This document shows, piece by piece, positions 42,861-51,612 of a stretch of 64,000 nt of DNA. The notes beneath the pieces are model-generated. The model was not told the DNA's origin, did no database searches, and worked only from the letters and a program-made list of their open reading frames with translations. Made by a program: the position numbers and the translations under genes. How positions within the stretch are numbered: position 1 is the first letter of the stretch; every line of letters starts with the position of its first letter. This DNA comes from Fimenecus sp900545625 (GTDB taxonomy: Bacteria; Bacillota; Clostridia; Oscillospirales; Acutalibacteraceae), in the NCBI GenBank assembly GCA_963931525.1, contig OZ007023.1, forward strand, positions 62,001 through 126,000. The letters are read 5' to 3'.

Positions 42861-45062
42861 ATGAAACGCAAAACCCATGTATGGCAAAAAGCCGCTGTGC
42901 TCCTGCTTGCCGTGATCCTGTGCATCACAGCCTTCCCCGTGGCGTCCTTCGCCTTAGAAACCGCCGACGGGCTTGTATATACCGCGCAGAACGGTACCGT
43001 TACGATCACGCAATACACGGGGGACGAGACACACATCACCGTACCTGCTTCCATCGACGGCTATCCCGTCACCGAGATCGCACCCGGCGCGTTTTCCTAT
43101 AAGTCGAAGCTGCAATCGGTGACGCTGCCCGAAACGGTCGAAACCATCGGTATGATGGCGTTTTTCGCCTGCGAAGCGCTTTCGGAGATCAACATAGCCG
43201 ACCTGCAAAATTTGACCTATATCGGCGCGTACGCCTTTGCAGGCGCGCCCATTTCGGGCGATCTTGTATTGCCCGAAAGCGTGACGGAGATCGGCGCCGC
43301 CGCCTTCGGCATGACAAACCTTTCCGCCCTGCACTTAGGGAAAAACGTCGGCCCCGTGCGCACGCAGAGCGCTGAGCCTTGGATCACGGCGTTCAAAAAC
43401 GTAGGATTTGACCTTTCTGAAAATTTTGGCTTTGACGTAAGCTTTCTGATCGATCCTTATGAGACCACCGCGCAGCAGAAAAACATTGCGCCCAACTGCA
43501 ACAGCTTAAAACGCATTACCGTGGACAGCGCGAACCCGTATTACCGCGCCTGGGGCGGGGTGCTGTTCAGCCGCGATATGACGGAGCTTTACTGCTACCC
43601 GGCGGGCAAGGCGGCAAGCATTTACATCATGCCCTCGACGGTCAAACATTTTTACGACGCCTTCGGCGGGCTGCATCTGGCAAACGCCTCCATCCGCTAT
43701 GTCGGCGAGCTGGATCTGATGGATAACGACCTGCTGCCCGATGGCTGGATCGATTTCGGCGCCGCTTTGCAGTTGGAGAACGTCGTGCTTTCCGCAAACG
43801 TCGAGGAAATCAGCAAAGCTGCATTTTACAACACCGGCATCACAAGCATTTTCATCCCGAAAAGCGTGACCTCCATCGGAGAAAAGGCGTTCTGGCACTG
43901 CCGAAACCTCACCACCGTGGGCTTTGACCGCGGCTCGGTCTACACCGAACTGCCAAAAGCGTGCTTCCAGGACTGCGACAAGCTGCAAAATGTGACTTTC
44001 GGCAAGGTCGAATTCCTTTCCGCACTGGCTTTCTCCGGCTGCACGTCGCTCACGTCCATCGATCTGACGAATGTTGCGGCAATAGACAGCAGCGCGTTTG
44101 ATGACTGTACGAATCTCGAAGAAGTCGTTTACCGTGACGATGACAGCGCTGCGGCGACCGTTTCGGCACAGGCGTTTCAAAACACCGACTCCCTTTCCAC
44201 CGCTTTGCTCGGCAGCGCTGTAGAAAGCGTGGAGGCCTATGCCTTTGCGGACTGCGATGCTCTGGAAACGGTTTATATTTCCGACGCGGTGGAGGAAATC
44301 GACGACACGGCGTTCGACGGCAGCGACAACGTGACGATCGTCTGCCCGAGCGAAACGTGCTACGCATACACCTACGCCAAAGCGAACAGCATCCCCGTCA
44401 CGACGCTCGTGCTCTCACCCATCGAGAATCAGACCTTTACAGGCGCGGCGATCGAGCCGGAACTGACCGTAACGGCAAGCGGCAAGACTTTGACCCAAGG
44501 CACGGATTTTGAAGCCTTCTATAAGGACAACGTCCATGCGGGTACCGCAAGCGTGACGGTGCTCGGCAAAGGTGCTCACAGCATGTTCGCGAGCATCGGC
44601 AAATTCGCAATCACACAGCGCGACCTTTCCGACGGCGTACAGTGCGGCGGGATCACGGCGCAGACTGCCGCCGACGAACCGTGTGAGCCTGCCGTTGCGC
44701 TGACTTTAGGCGACTATATTCTGGAGCTTGGCACGGATTACCTGCTGGCGTATTCCGACAATACCGCGCCCGGTACTGCACACGTGACCGTTACGGGCAT
44801 CGGCAACTTTACAGGCGAGCTTGCGCTGACATTTGAGATCACGGCGGCGCCTCCCCTGCCCGATGAGGTTTTACCCGGGGACGTCAGCGGCGACGGCATT
44901 TTGGCGCTTGCCGACTACGCACTGCTCGCAAGCGCCTGTGTTGGCTCTTTGCAGCTCACCGAAGCCCAGTTTGCCGCGGCAGACTTAAACGGTGACGGCG
45001 CGGTAGACGGCTTTGACCTCGCGCTGATGGATATAAAGTTAAACACATCGACCGCCTTCTGA
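42861..45062 (+). CDS. BspA-type leucine-rich-repeat surface protein with dockerin
   Basis: A 733-residue secreted protein: signal peptide (KAAVLLLAVILCITAFPVAS), a BspA-type LRR_5 array of about 480 residues (repeats such as IAPGAFSYKSKLQSVTLPET and ITSIFIPKSVTSIGEKAFWH), two beta repeats at about 515-665 and a C-terminal dockerin type I domain with two calcium loops (DVSGDGILALAD; DLNGDGAVDGFD). Dockerins plug into cohesins, so the protein should join a cellulosome-like complex or a cohesin-bearing surface. No cohesin lies in this window. AAGGAGG precedes the ATG. It lies 1 base after the putative anti-sigma gene. Confidence 0.9.
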   Translation: MKRKTHVWQKAAVLLLAVILCITAFPVASFALETADGLVYTAQNGTVTITQYTGDETHITVPASIDGYPVTEIAPGAFSYKSKLQSVTLPETVETIGMMAFFACEALSEINIADLQNLTYIGAYAFAGAPISGDLVLPESVTEIGAAAFGMTNLSALHLGKNVGPVRTQSAEPWITAFKNVGFDLSENFGFDVSFLIDPYETTAQQKNIAPNCNSLKRITVDSANPYYRAWGGVLFSRDMTELYCYPAGKAASIYIMPSTVKHFYDAFGGLHLANASIRYVGELDLMDNDLLPDGWIDFGAALQLENVVLSANVEEISKAAFYNTGITSIFIPKSVTSIGEKAFWHCRNLTTVGFDRGSVYTELPKACFQDCDKLQNVTFGKVEFLSALAFSGCTSLTSIDLTNVAAIDSSAFDDCTNLEEVVYRDDDSAAATVSAQAFQNTDSLSTALLGSAVESVEAYAFADCDALETVYISDAVEEIDDTAFDGSDNVTIVCPSETCYAYTYAKANSIPVTTLVLSPIENQTFTGAAIEPELTVTASGKTLTQGTDFEAFYKDNVHAGTASVTVLGKGAHSMFASIGKFAITQRDLSDGVQCGGITAQTAADEPCEPAVALTLGDYILELGTDYLLAYSDNTAPGTAHVTVTGIGNFTGELALTFEITAAPPLPDEVLPGDVSGDGILALADYALLASACVGSLQLTEAQFAAADLNGDGAVDGFDLALMDIKLNTSTAF

Positions 45063-45086
45063 CATATTTCATCTTTTCCTTTCAGG

Positions 45087-45121
45087 AAACCGCCTCGGCA
45101 GTATCTGCCGGGGCGGTTTTT
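45087..45121 (+). terminator. Terminator after the dockerin gene
   Basis: AAACCGCCTCGGCAG pairs with CTGCCGGGGCGGTTT around TAT (one mismatch), followed by TTG. Strong stem, short T-run. Confidence 0.75.
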
Positions 45122-45288
45122 GATTTAATCTGCCGGGAGTTGAGCCCGATATGCCGAAAACCATATTGTGTTCGATTCCCGACAGCTTAGGCAAAATATA
45201 TAGATTTTCTTGTGCTTTATGAAGATTTCTTGTGTGGATGATTGCTTTTTTTGCGGAAATACGGTATGATACTGGGGAGGTGTGCGCT

Positions 45289-46191
45289 ATGGAACAACCA
45301 TTGGTTTTGTCCGCGCTTGCGGACGACCTTTCTCTGTCCCAAATCAATCTTGCCGGCACGCATGACAGCGCAACAGCGTTTTGCGCGCTTCGTAAAATTG
45401 CGCGCTGTCAAAACATAACGATCGAAGAACAGCTGCGGCTCGGCGTGCGGCTCTTGGACATTCGTCTGTACCTGCACCGCGGGCGGTTTTTCCTTGTGCA
45501 CAGCCATGCGGACTGCTTTACGGATGACGCGCACAGGACACGCCTGTGCTTTGACGACGTTTTTGCCGCATGTGTTTCTTTTTTAGAGCTGCACCCGCGT
45601 GAAACACTTGTCGTAAGCATAAAATCTGACCGCGGGCGTGAAAGCACGGCCTTTTTCCGTGCGTTTTACGAAACTTACATCCGCCCGAATATGTCGCGTT
45701 GGTTTTTAGGGAACCGTGTGCCGACGCTTGGAGAAAGCCGCGGGAAGCTCGTGCTGCTGCGCCGCTGCCCGCGGCCGTCGGACTTCGAAAGCAGGGAGAC
45801 CTGCGGCTTGGATTTTTCCGATTGGGAGGACCAGGGCTCCCGCAAACACACCGAGCCCGTGCATATGCGCATGAGCGAAAAGCTGTGCGCCGAGGTGCAG
45901 GACCGCTATCACCTGCCGCCCGATATCAAATGGGCGCGGTGCGCCAAGCCCTTTCTCGATATCTGTGCGCCGACCGCGAGCCGCATTTGCCTGCATTTTT
46001 TGAGCACCTGCGGCGGCCACGGGATTCCTGCGCAAAACGCAGGCGCGGTCAATGCCGAATTTGCGGCGTATGCGCTGCGCGGCAGCCGCGCGCAGGGCTG
46101 GTTTTTTTTGGATTTCATTGACCGTTCGCTGTGTGATAAGATCATGCGGTCGAATTTGCAAATTTACGCCGTGTCCAAACAGGAGGTTTGA
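45289..46191 (+). CDS. PI-PLC X-domain phosphodiesterase-like protein
   Basis: A 300-residue protein with the PI-PLC X-domain pattern: NLAGTHDSATAF (first catalytic His), QLRLGVRLLDIRLYLH, and LVHSHADCF (second His). Bacterial members cleave phosphatidylinositol or GPI-like lipids by a metal-free two-His mechanism. There is no signal peptide, so it may be cytosolic or exported by another route. ATG 45289 is chosen (GGGGAGG 9 bases upstream). The gap to the next gene is 2 bases. Confidence 0.85.
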   Translation: MEQPLVLSALADDLSLSQINLAGTHDSATAFCALRKIARCQNITIEEQLRLGVRLLDIRLYLHRGRFFLVHSHADCFTDDAHRTRLCFDDVFAACVSFLELHPRETLVVSIKSDRGRESTAFFRAFYETYIRPNMSRWFLGNRVPTLGESRGKLVLLRRCPRPSDFESRETCGLDFSDWEDQGSRKHTEPVHMRMSEKLCAEVQDRYHLPPDIKWARCAKPFLDICAPTASRICLHFLSTCGGHGIPAQNAGAVNAEFAAYALRGSRAQGWFFLDFIDRSLCDKIMRSNLQIYAVSKQEV

Positions 46192-46193
46192 CT

Positions 46194-47159
46194 GTGAAAG
46201 CCGTTTTTTTGGGTTTGTGCATCGCCGTCGGCGTAATCATCGTTCTGCTTTTTTTGCTGTGCGGCTTTATTTTCAACCAGCTCGTGTGGCGCCGGACGAT
46301 CCCTTTGCCGCGGTTGCTCGGAAAGATCATTGCGGGCGGCGGTGTACGGAACGATACATACGAAAACGCCGCGGCTGCGGCGCTTGCACATTTGAAAAGC
46401 CTGCCGCTTCAGGAGATCACCCTGACCGCCCCTGACGGCGCACATTTGATCGCACGCCTGCTTGTGCCCGAAAACCCAAACGGCAAAGCGGTGCTCGCCT
46501 GTCATGGCTCACGAAGCACGGGACTGCGGGAATTCCGCTTTACCGCGCCGGCTCTGTATGAAAAGGGCTATGTCGTGCTGATGCCCGATCACCGCGGCTG
46601 CGGCGACAGCGACGGAAAATACATGGGCTACGGCACGCATGAATCTAAAGATTCATTGTTGTGGGTGCAATATCTTGAAGAACACTTCCCTGGAATGCCG
46701 ATCTTCCTTTTGGGTGTGTCCTTGGGCGGCGCGACGGTGCTGATGATGAGTGATCGCACAGAAGGCACGGCGGTACGCGGTGTGATTGCGGACTGCGCGT
46801 ACACCTCGGCATGGGCGGAATTTTCTTACCAGCTGCATACATCTTTCCATCTGCCTGACTTTCCGCTGCTGCATCTTTGCGATCTCTACTGCCGTATTTT
46901 CTGCGGGTACTCGTTCCGCGACGCCTCGCCCATTGACGCGGTGCGGCGCGCTAAAGTGCCGATCTTATTCGTCCACGGCGGTGACGACCTGTATGTGCCG
47001 TACTATATGCAGGGCGAGCTGTACGACGCATGTGTGACCGCAAAAGAAAAGCTGACCGTGCCCGGCGCCGTGCATGCGCGGAGTTTCTATACCGCGCCTG
47101 AAGCTTATATGGCGGCAATGGAACGGTTTATGGAGCAATGCCTCGGAGCGAAAGCATGA
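46194..47159 (+). CDS. Membrane-anchored alpha/beta hydrolase
   Basis: A 321-residue serine hydrolase: N-terminal membrane helix (AVFLGLCIAVGVIIVLLFLL), the oxyanion-hole region LACHGSRST, the nucleophile elbow GVSLGGATVL, Asp in VHGGDDLYVP and His in PGAVHARSF. The triad is complete. It resembles the YqkD/BAAT-like esterases; the substrate is unknown. GTG start at 46194 with AGGAGG 7 bases upstream. The stop overlaps the next start (ATGA). Confidence 0.88.
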   Translation: MKAVFLGLCIAVGVIIVLLFLLCGFIFNQLVWRRTIPLPRLLGKIIAGGGVRNDTYENAAAAALAHLKSLPLQEITLTAPDGAHLIARLLVPENPNGKAVLACHGSRSTGLREFRFTAPALYEKGYVVLMPDHRGCGDSDGKYMGYGTHESKDSLLWVQYLEEHFPGMPIFLLGVSLGGATVLMMSDRTEGTAVRGVIADCAYTSAWAEFSYQLHTSFHLPDFPLLHLCDLYCRIFCGYSFRDASPIDAVRRAKVPILFVHGGDDLYVPYYMQGELYDACVTAKEKLTVPGAVHARSFYTAPEAYMAAMERFMEQCLGAKA

Positions 47160-47620
47160 ACATACTGTTGGAGACCGACGCGCATCTTTTGCGCGCGTGT
47201 GAAAAAACAAACGTGACGCTGCCTTTCACCGTTCCAAAAAATACAACGCTTTTGCGCATTTCCTATTCGTATGCGCCGAAAACGCTGGACGGTGAGGCGG
47301 CGCGCCCCATTATTGAAGCCTGCCTGCGGCGTGACGCAGGGGAATTTTATAACGAGTATCCTGACTGGACACAGTATCTGCCGCTGAAAAACCTCGTCAC
47401 CCTTTCGCTGGATTCGCCCGAGGGCTTTCGCGGCTGTGCGCACCGGCAGGCGGACGTGCAAACGCATATTCTAAGCTCGAACGAGGCTTCGCCGGGATTT
47501 TTACCCGGTGCACTCCCCGCAGGGGAGTGGCGGCTGGTACTCAATGTACACGCGCTTGTCACAAAAATTTGCGACTGCCGTATTAAAATCGAAGCGGAGG
47601 TGGACTTTTGTGGCGAATGA
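47156..47620 (+). CDS. Hypothetical protein paired with PHP metallohydrolase
   Basis: A 154-residue beta-rich soluble protein (LPFTVPKNTTLLRISYSYAP; WRLVLNVHALVTKICDCRIK). The family is not recognised. It overlaps both neighbours (4 bases with the hydrolase, 11 with the PHP gene), so it is made in step with the PHP enzyme and may be its partner. Confidence 0.78.
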   Translation: MNILLETDAHLLRACEKTNVTLPFTVPKNTTLLRISYSYAPKTLDGEAARPIIEACLRRDAGEFYNEYPDWTQYLPLKNLVTLSLDSPEGFRGCAHRQADVQTHILSSNEASPGFLPGALPAGEWRLVLNVHALVTKICDCRIKIEAEVDFCGE

Positions 47621-48578
47621 ACGCTGGTTTGCCTGCGAGCTGCACTGCCACACCGTCCACAGCGACGGGGATTTCACCGTCCCCGCGCTTTTGGAAGCCG
47701 CGCGCGCGCGGCATTTGGACGGTATTGCGCTGACCGATCACAACACGTTTTCGGGGTATATGGAAGCCAAGACGAGCGTTTCGCCCGTAGTGCTCGGCGG
47801 GATCGAATGGACGACCTATTTCGGGCACATGCTTGTGCTGGACTGCGCACGATACATAGATTGGCGCGACGCAAAGCCCGACACCATTGACGAAAAAATG
47901 CGGCTGGTGCACGAAAACGGCGGGCTGTGCGGCATTGCGCATCCCTTTCAGCTCGGCACCCCGATTTGCACAGGCGGGCATTGGGACTACCATGTGCGCG
48001 ATTGGTCGTTGGTGAATCATCTTGAAATCTGGTCGGAGGGCGCGCCGTATCTCAACACACCGAACCGCCGCGCCATTCGGCTTTGGGCATCGCTTTTGGA
48101 TCAGGGATACCACATCGCGCCCACGTTCGGGCGGGATTGGCACCGCACGAAAAACAACCCCCTGCCGAGCGCGTGCACCTTTCTTCGCTGCCCCGCACCC
48201 CTGACGCCTGCGGGGATGAAGCACGCGATCGCTTCGGGGCGGACGGTCGTTTCTGCAGGGCCGTTATTCACCGTTGAAACCGCAGACGGGAAGACCTCTG
48301 GAGACTGCATCCCGGCGGGGGACGTGCAGCTCCTATTTCGGACGGATACCACGCGGCTTTGCGCCATGCGGGCGGAAAACACCTTTGTCCCGCGCGAGAT
48401 CCGGCTTTACACGAACGGGCTTCGCGAAGTCCTGCGGCTGCCCGTTTCGGGAGAAACACAGACGGTACAAATCACGTTGGAAGCAGCCCGGTGGTACAGC
48501 GCCTGTCTTTGGGGCGACACGGACGGCAGACAGGATACCCTGCTCGCCGTTTGCGCACCCCTATATATAAACGCATAA
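47610..48578 (+). CDS. PHP-domain metallohydrolase (CehA/McbA-like)
   Basis: A 322-residue enzyme. Metal-site motifs are ELHCHTVHSDGDF, LTDHNTFSG, IAHPFQLG and FGRDWH; the first is the classic PHP HxH pattern. CehA/McbA-like proteins are phosphoesterases or carboxylesterases; here the substrate is unknown. The C-terminal about 100 residues form a beta domain typical of CehA proteins. GTG start at 47610 with GGAGG upstream. Confidence 0.88.
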   Translation: MANERWFACELHCHTVHSDGDFTVPALLEAARARHLDGIALTDHNTFSGYMEAKTSVSPVVLGGIEWTTYFGHMLVLDCARYIDWRDAKPDTIDEKMRLVHENGGLCGIAHPFQLGTPICTGGHWDYHVRDWSLVNHLEIWSEGAPYLNTPNRRAIRLWASLLDQGYHIAPTFGRDWHRTKNNPLPSACTFLRCPAPLTPAGMKHAIASGRTVVSAGPLFTVETADGKTSGDCIPAGDVQLLFRTDTTRLCAMRAENTFVPREIRLYTNGLREVLRLPVSGETQTVQITLEAARWYSACLWGDTDGRQDTLLAVCAPLYINA

Positions 48579-48602
48579 TCACGGCAAAGGAGAGAATTGC
48601 TT

Positions 48603-50078
48603 ATGCAGGATTTGGCAGTTCCAAAGGAACGCCGCTACGTCGGTGTAAAGGAAACGGTGCTGTACGGCGTCGCCAACGGCGGGCAGGTCATCGGGTATAA
48701 CCTGGTTCGCGGGCAGTTGACGTTTTACCTCGTCACCGTATTCGGCATACCGAGTGCGGCGGTTACGCTGATGGTGTTCGTCTTAGGGCTTTGGGACGCG
48801 TTCAACGACCCGCTCATGGGCAGCATCGTGGACCGCACACGCACCCGCTACGGCAAGCTGCGCCCGTATCTGCTGTTCGTCCCCATTCCCTTAGGGATCG
48901 CCACCGTCGTCTTTTTCGGCGGGGCGGAATTCCTGTCGGGCGTGGAGAGCACGGCGGCGAAGATCGTGTATATGTGGATCACCTATTTTGTATGGGAATT
49001 CTTCTACACCATCGGCGACATCCCGTTCTGGGGGCTTTCCGCCGCGATCTCGCCGAGCCCCGGCGACCGCTCGCGCTGCATCACCTCGGCGCGCTTCCTT
49101 TCGAGCATCATCGGCGGCGTGGTCGGCATTGCGATCCCGATCTTTATCGACCTGAGCACGGCGGGCACGATCCCCTGGGACTTAAAGCAGGTGTTCCTGT
49201 TTATGGGCGCCCTCGCCGCGACGGTCGGCATGCTGCTGTTCTTCCTCGGTGGCGTATCCACGCGTGAGCGCGTGGTGCAGAGCGCCGACGAACCGCGGCT
49301 TTTAGACTGCTTCCGCTTTTTATTTAAAAACAAGCCGCTGCTGCTTATCGTGCTTTCCAATATTCTCGGTACGGTCGGCGGCATTGCGGACGTCTTTACG
49401 CAGTATTACTATAAGCTCTCCTTAGGGATCGCAAGCCTTTCGATTTTAGCGGGCATACCCGGCACGATCATGGGCTTTTTCGCCTATCTTTTGATCCCGT
49501 GGTTTGAAAAGCGGTGGACGTCGAAACAGATCGTCATCCGCATTTCGATTATTAAGGCGGTCGTGACCACCTGCATCTTCTTCCTGGGCTTTAGAAACTA
49601 CACCGACCCGCGCGTCATCGTACCGCTTTTGAGCCTACAGGGCTTTTTCACAAGCGCTGTTTCGAGCATTTCGATGGTCGTGCCCACTAAAATGGTCGGC
49701 GACACGGTGGACTATATGGAGTGGAAGACCGGTGAGCGCAACGAGGGCATGACGTTCAGCCTGCTGACCTTCATCAGCAAGCTGACCGGCTCTTTGAGCA
49801 CGGGTATCGCGACACTCATCTTCCCGCTTATCGGTCTGCAGGAAGTCGGCGCGGACATGGTGCTCGTCGAGGGCAGCGGTGTTAATACACGGCTGTGGCT
49901 GTGGGGGCTTGTGACGATGATCCCGCAGGTCTTGAGCCTGATTTCCCTCATTCCCTATGCGTTCTATGACCTCGACGGCGATAAGCTCAAAAAGATCCAG
50001 TCGGAGATTCGTGCTCACCGCGAAAAGCTCTCGCAGGAGATCACCGAGCAGCACACGCAGGAGGAAGCCAATGGATAA
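48603..50078 (+). CDS. GPH-family sugar:cation symporter
   Basis: A 491-residue MFS transporter of the glycoside-pentoside-hexuronide (MelB-like) family with about 12 helices. Signature segments are ETVLYGVANGGQVIGYNLVR, LGLWDAFNDPLMGSIVDRTR and TRYGKLRPYLLF, the last two covering the conserved cation/sugar site region. It lies upstream of an alpha-mannosidase, which points to a mannose-containing glycoside as substrate (inference). ATG 48603 with AAAGGAG 10 bases upstream. Confidence 0.92.
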   Translation: MQDLAVPKERRYVGVKETVLYGVANGGQVIGYNLVRGQLTFYLVTVFGIPSAAVTLMVFVLGLWDAFNDPLMGSIVDRTRTRYGKLRPYLLFVPIPLGIATVVFFGGAEFLSGVESTAAKIVYMWITYFVWEFFYTIGDIPFWGLSAAISPSPGDRSRCITSARFLSSIIGGVVGIAIPIFIDLSTAGTIPWDLKQVFLFMGALAATVGMLLFFLGGVSTRERVVQSADEPRLLDCFRFLFKNKPLLLIVLSNILGTVGGIADVFTQYYYKLSLGIASLSILAGIPGTIMGFFAYLLIPWFEKRWTSKQIVIRISIIKAVVTTCIFFLGFRNYTDPRVIVPLLSLQGFFTSAVSSISMVVPTKMVGDTVDYMEWKTGERNEGMTFSLLTFISKLTGSLSTGIATLIFPLIGLQEVGADMVLVEGSGVNTRLWLWGLVTMIPQVLSLISLIPYAFYDLDGDKLKKIQSEIRAHREKLSQEITEQHTQEEANG

Positions 50079-50319
50079 CAAATGCCCGAAATGCGGCGCA
50101 AAGCTGCGCCTGTTTGACTTGAAACCCGAATGTCCGAAATGCGGCTGCAACATCATGTATTACAACATGGAGCAGCGTCTCGACGCCGATGCCGAAAAGG
50201 CGGAAGCTGAGTGGGCAAAGGTGGACGCCCTGCTTTATAAGCTGACGCCGAAACGCTTTCGCAAGAGGAAGGAAATACAAAACGAAGAGGGAGAGACAAG
50301 CCATGAAAAAAATGCATAA
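50071..50319 (+). CDS. Small zinc-ribbon protein
   Basis: An 82-residue protein with one zinc ribbon at the start (CPKCGAKL ... CPKCGCNI) and a charged helical C-terminus (ADAEKAEAEWAKVDALLYKL; FRKRKEIQNEEGE). AGGAGG precedes the ATG. It overlaps the transporter by 8 bases and the phosphoesterase by 17, so it is locked into this operon. Function unknown. Confidence 0.78.
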   Translation: MDNKCPKCGAKLRLFDLKPECPKCGCNIMYYNMEQRLDADAEKAEAEWAKVDALLYKLTPKRFRKRKEIQNEEGETSHEKNA

Positions 50320-51544
50320 AATCTTTGCGCTTGTACTGAGCTTCGCACTGCTTTGCAGCCTGCCGCTTGCCGCACATGCACAGAACTCGGAGGGAAACGC
50401 CTTGCAATTCCATGACGGCAGCTTTAAGATCTTGATCTTAGCAGATCTGCAGGATACTGACACCCCGCAAAAAGAGACCATCGCCATTATGACCGCGGCG
50501 CTCGACCAAACGCAGCCTGACCTTGTGGTGCTGTTGGGTGACAACATCGCGGGCTACTGGAACGGCGTGGACAAGGAAGCGACCGAGCGCGCCGTAGACG
50601 CGATCTCTGCCCCCATTGACGAGCGGGGCATCCCGTTCGCGCTCGTGTTCGGCAACCATGACCACGAGGGGCTTTGCAGCGACGAGGTCGGCATGACGGA
50701 GGAAGAGGCAAAGGAATTCCTGCTTGCGTGCTTCCAAAAATATCCCACCTGCCTTGCGATCGAGGGCGAAGAGCTGACGGGTGTTTGCAACTACAATCTG
50801 CCGATCCTCGACAGCGCCGGTGAAAAAACGGCCTTTAACCTGTGGTTCATGGATTCCAACCCCTATACGCCCGACGAAGAGGGCGGCGGCTACGGGTATG
50901 TACACGCGGATCAAACTGCCTGGTACCAGCGCACCTCCGACGCGCTCAAAGCCGAAAACGGCGGCGTGGCTGTGCCCTCTCTTTTGTTCCAGCACATCAT
51001 CGTGCCCGAGGTTTATGACATGCTCACCGAGACTGACAAGGGCACCGAGGGCGCAAAACGCGGACACAGCAGCTTCTCTGACAAGTACTATGTCGCGGAC
51101 AATGTATACCAGGGCGCTATGCGCGAAGCCCCCTGCCCGCCCGATGTCAACGGCGGACAGTTCCAAAGCTGGGTGCAACAGGGCGACATCCTCGGTGCAT
51201 TCTTCGGGCATGACCACGTCAACGACTTTGCCGGCGTATATGAGGGTATCCATTTAGTCGCAACGCCCGCCTGCACGTTTTACAGCTACGGCAACCATCG
51301 CGGCGTACGTACCGTGACGCTCAGCGAATCGGATCTGACCACCTTCCAAAGCGACCTGCTGTTGTATGACGAGCTGGTCGGCGAGCGCGTATGGAATCTT
51401 TACAAAGCCCAGCACGGCTACTATGAATACCGCTACCGCTTTTTGCCGATCTTCGGTGGCGTTGTGGGTGGTCTTATCGTGGCGGCGGGCGCCGCTGCCG
51501 CGATCGTACACGGCGTGAAAAAACGCAAAGGCAAAGCAAAATAA
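50303..51544 (+). CDS. Exported calcineurin-like metallophosphoesterase
   Basis: A 413-residue phosphoesterase: signal peptide (KIFALVLSFALLCSLPLAAH), metal motifs ILADLQDTD (D-x-Q variant), LLGDNI (GD), VFGNHDHEG (GNHD), FQHIIVPE and FGHDHVND (GHDH), and a C-terminal transmembrane helix (GGVVGGLIVAAGAAAAIV) with a basic tail. The enzyme therefore faces outward, anchored at its C-terminus. It is a paralogue of 26088-27209 in sequence and in the shared DELVG region. It could release phosphate from phosphorylated glycans ahead of GH38, which is inference from context. Confidence 0.9.
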   Translation: MKKMHKIFALVLSFALLCSLPLAAHAQNSEGNALQFHDGSFKILILADLQDTDTPQKETIAIMTAALDQTQPDLVVLLGDNIAGYWNGVDKEATERAVDAISAPIDERGIPFALVFGNHDHEGLCSDEVGMTEEEAKEFLLACFQKYPTCLAIEGEELTGVCNYNLPILDSAGEKTAFNLWFMDSNPYTPDEEGGGYGYVHADQTAWYQRTSDALKAENGGVAVPSLLFQHIIVPEVYDMLTETDKGTEGAKRGHSSFSDKYYVADNVYQGAMREAPCPPDVNGGQFQSWVQQGDILGAFFGHDHVNDFAGVYEGIHLVATPACTFYSYGNHRGVRTVTLSESDLTTFQSDLLLYDELVGERVWNLYKAQHGYYEYRYRFLPIFGGVVGGLIVAAGAAAAIVHGVKKRKGKAK

Positions 51545-51572
51545 AAACATTTGAATTTTCAGAAAGGAAAAC

Positions 51573-51602
51573 GCCGTGCCAGGCTTCTCCCTTTCGCACG
51601 GC
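51573..51602 (+). promoter_or_regulatory. Hairpin between ribosome site and GH38 start
   Basis: GCCGTGC (51573-51579) pairs perfectly with GCACGGC (51596-51602). The only good ribosome site, AGAAAGGAAA (51561-51570), lies 42 bases before the ATG at 51613; folding the hairpin would bring it to about 12 bases. No good site lies directly before the ATG. Confidence 0.45.
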
Positions 51603-51612
51603 AGCTTGACTT

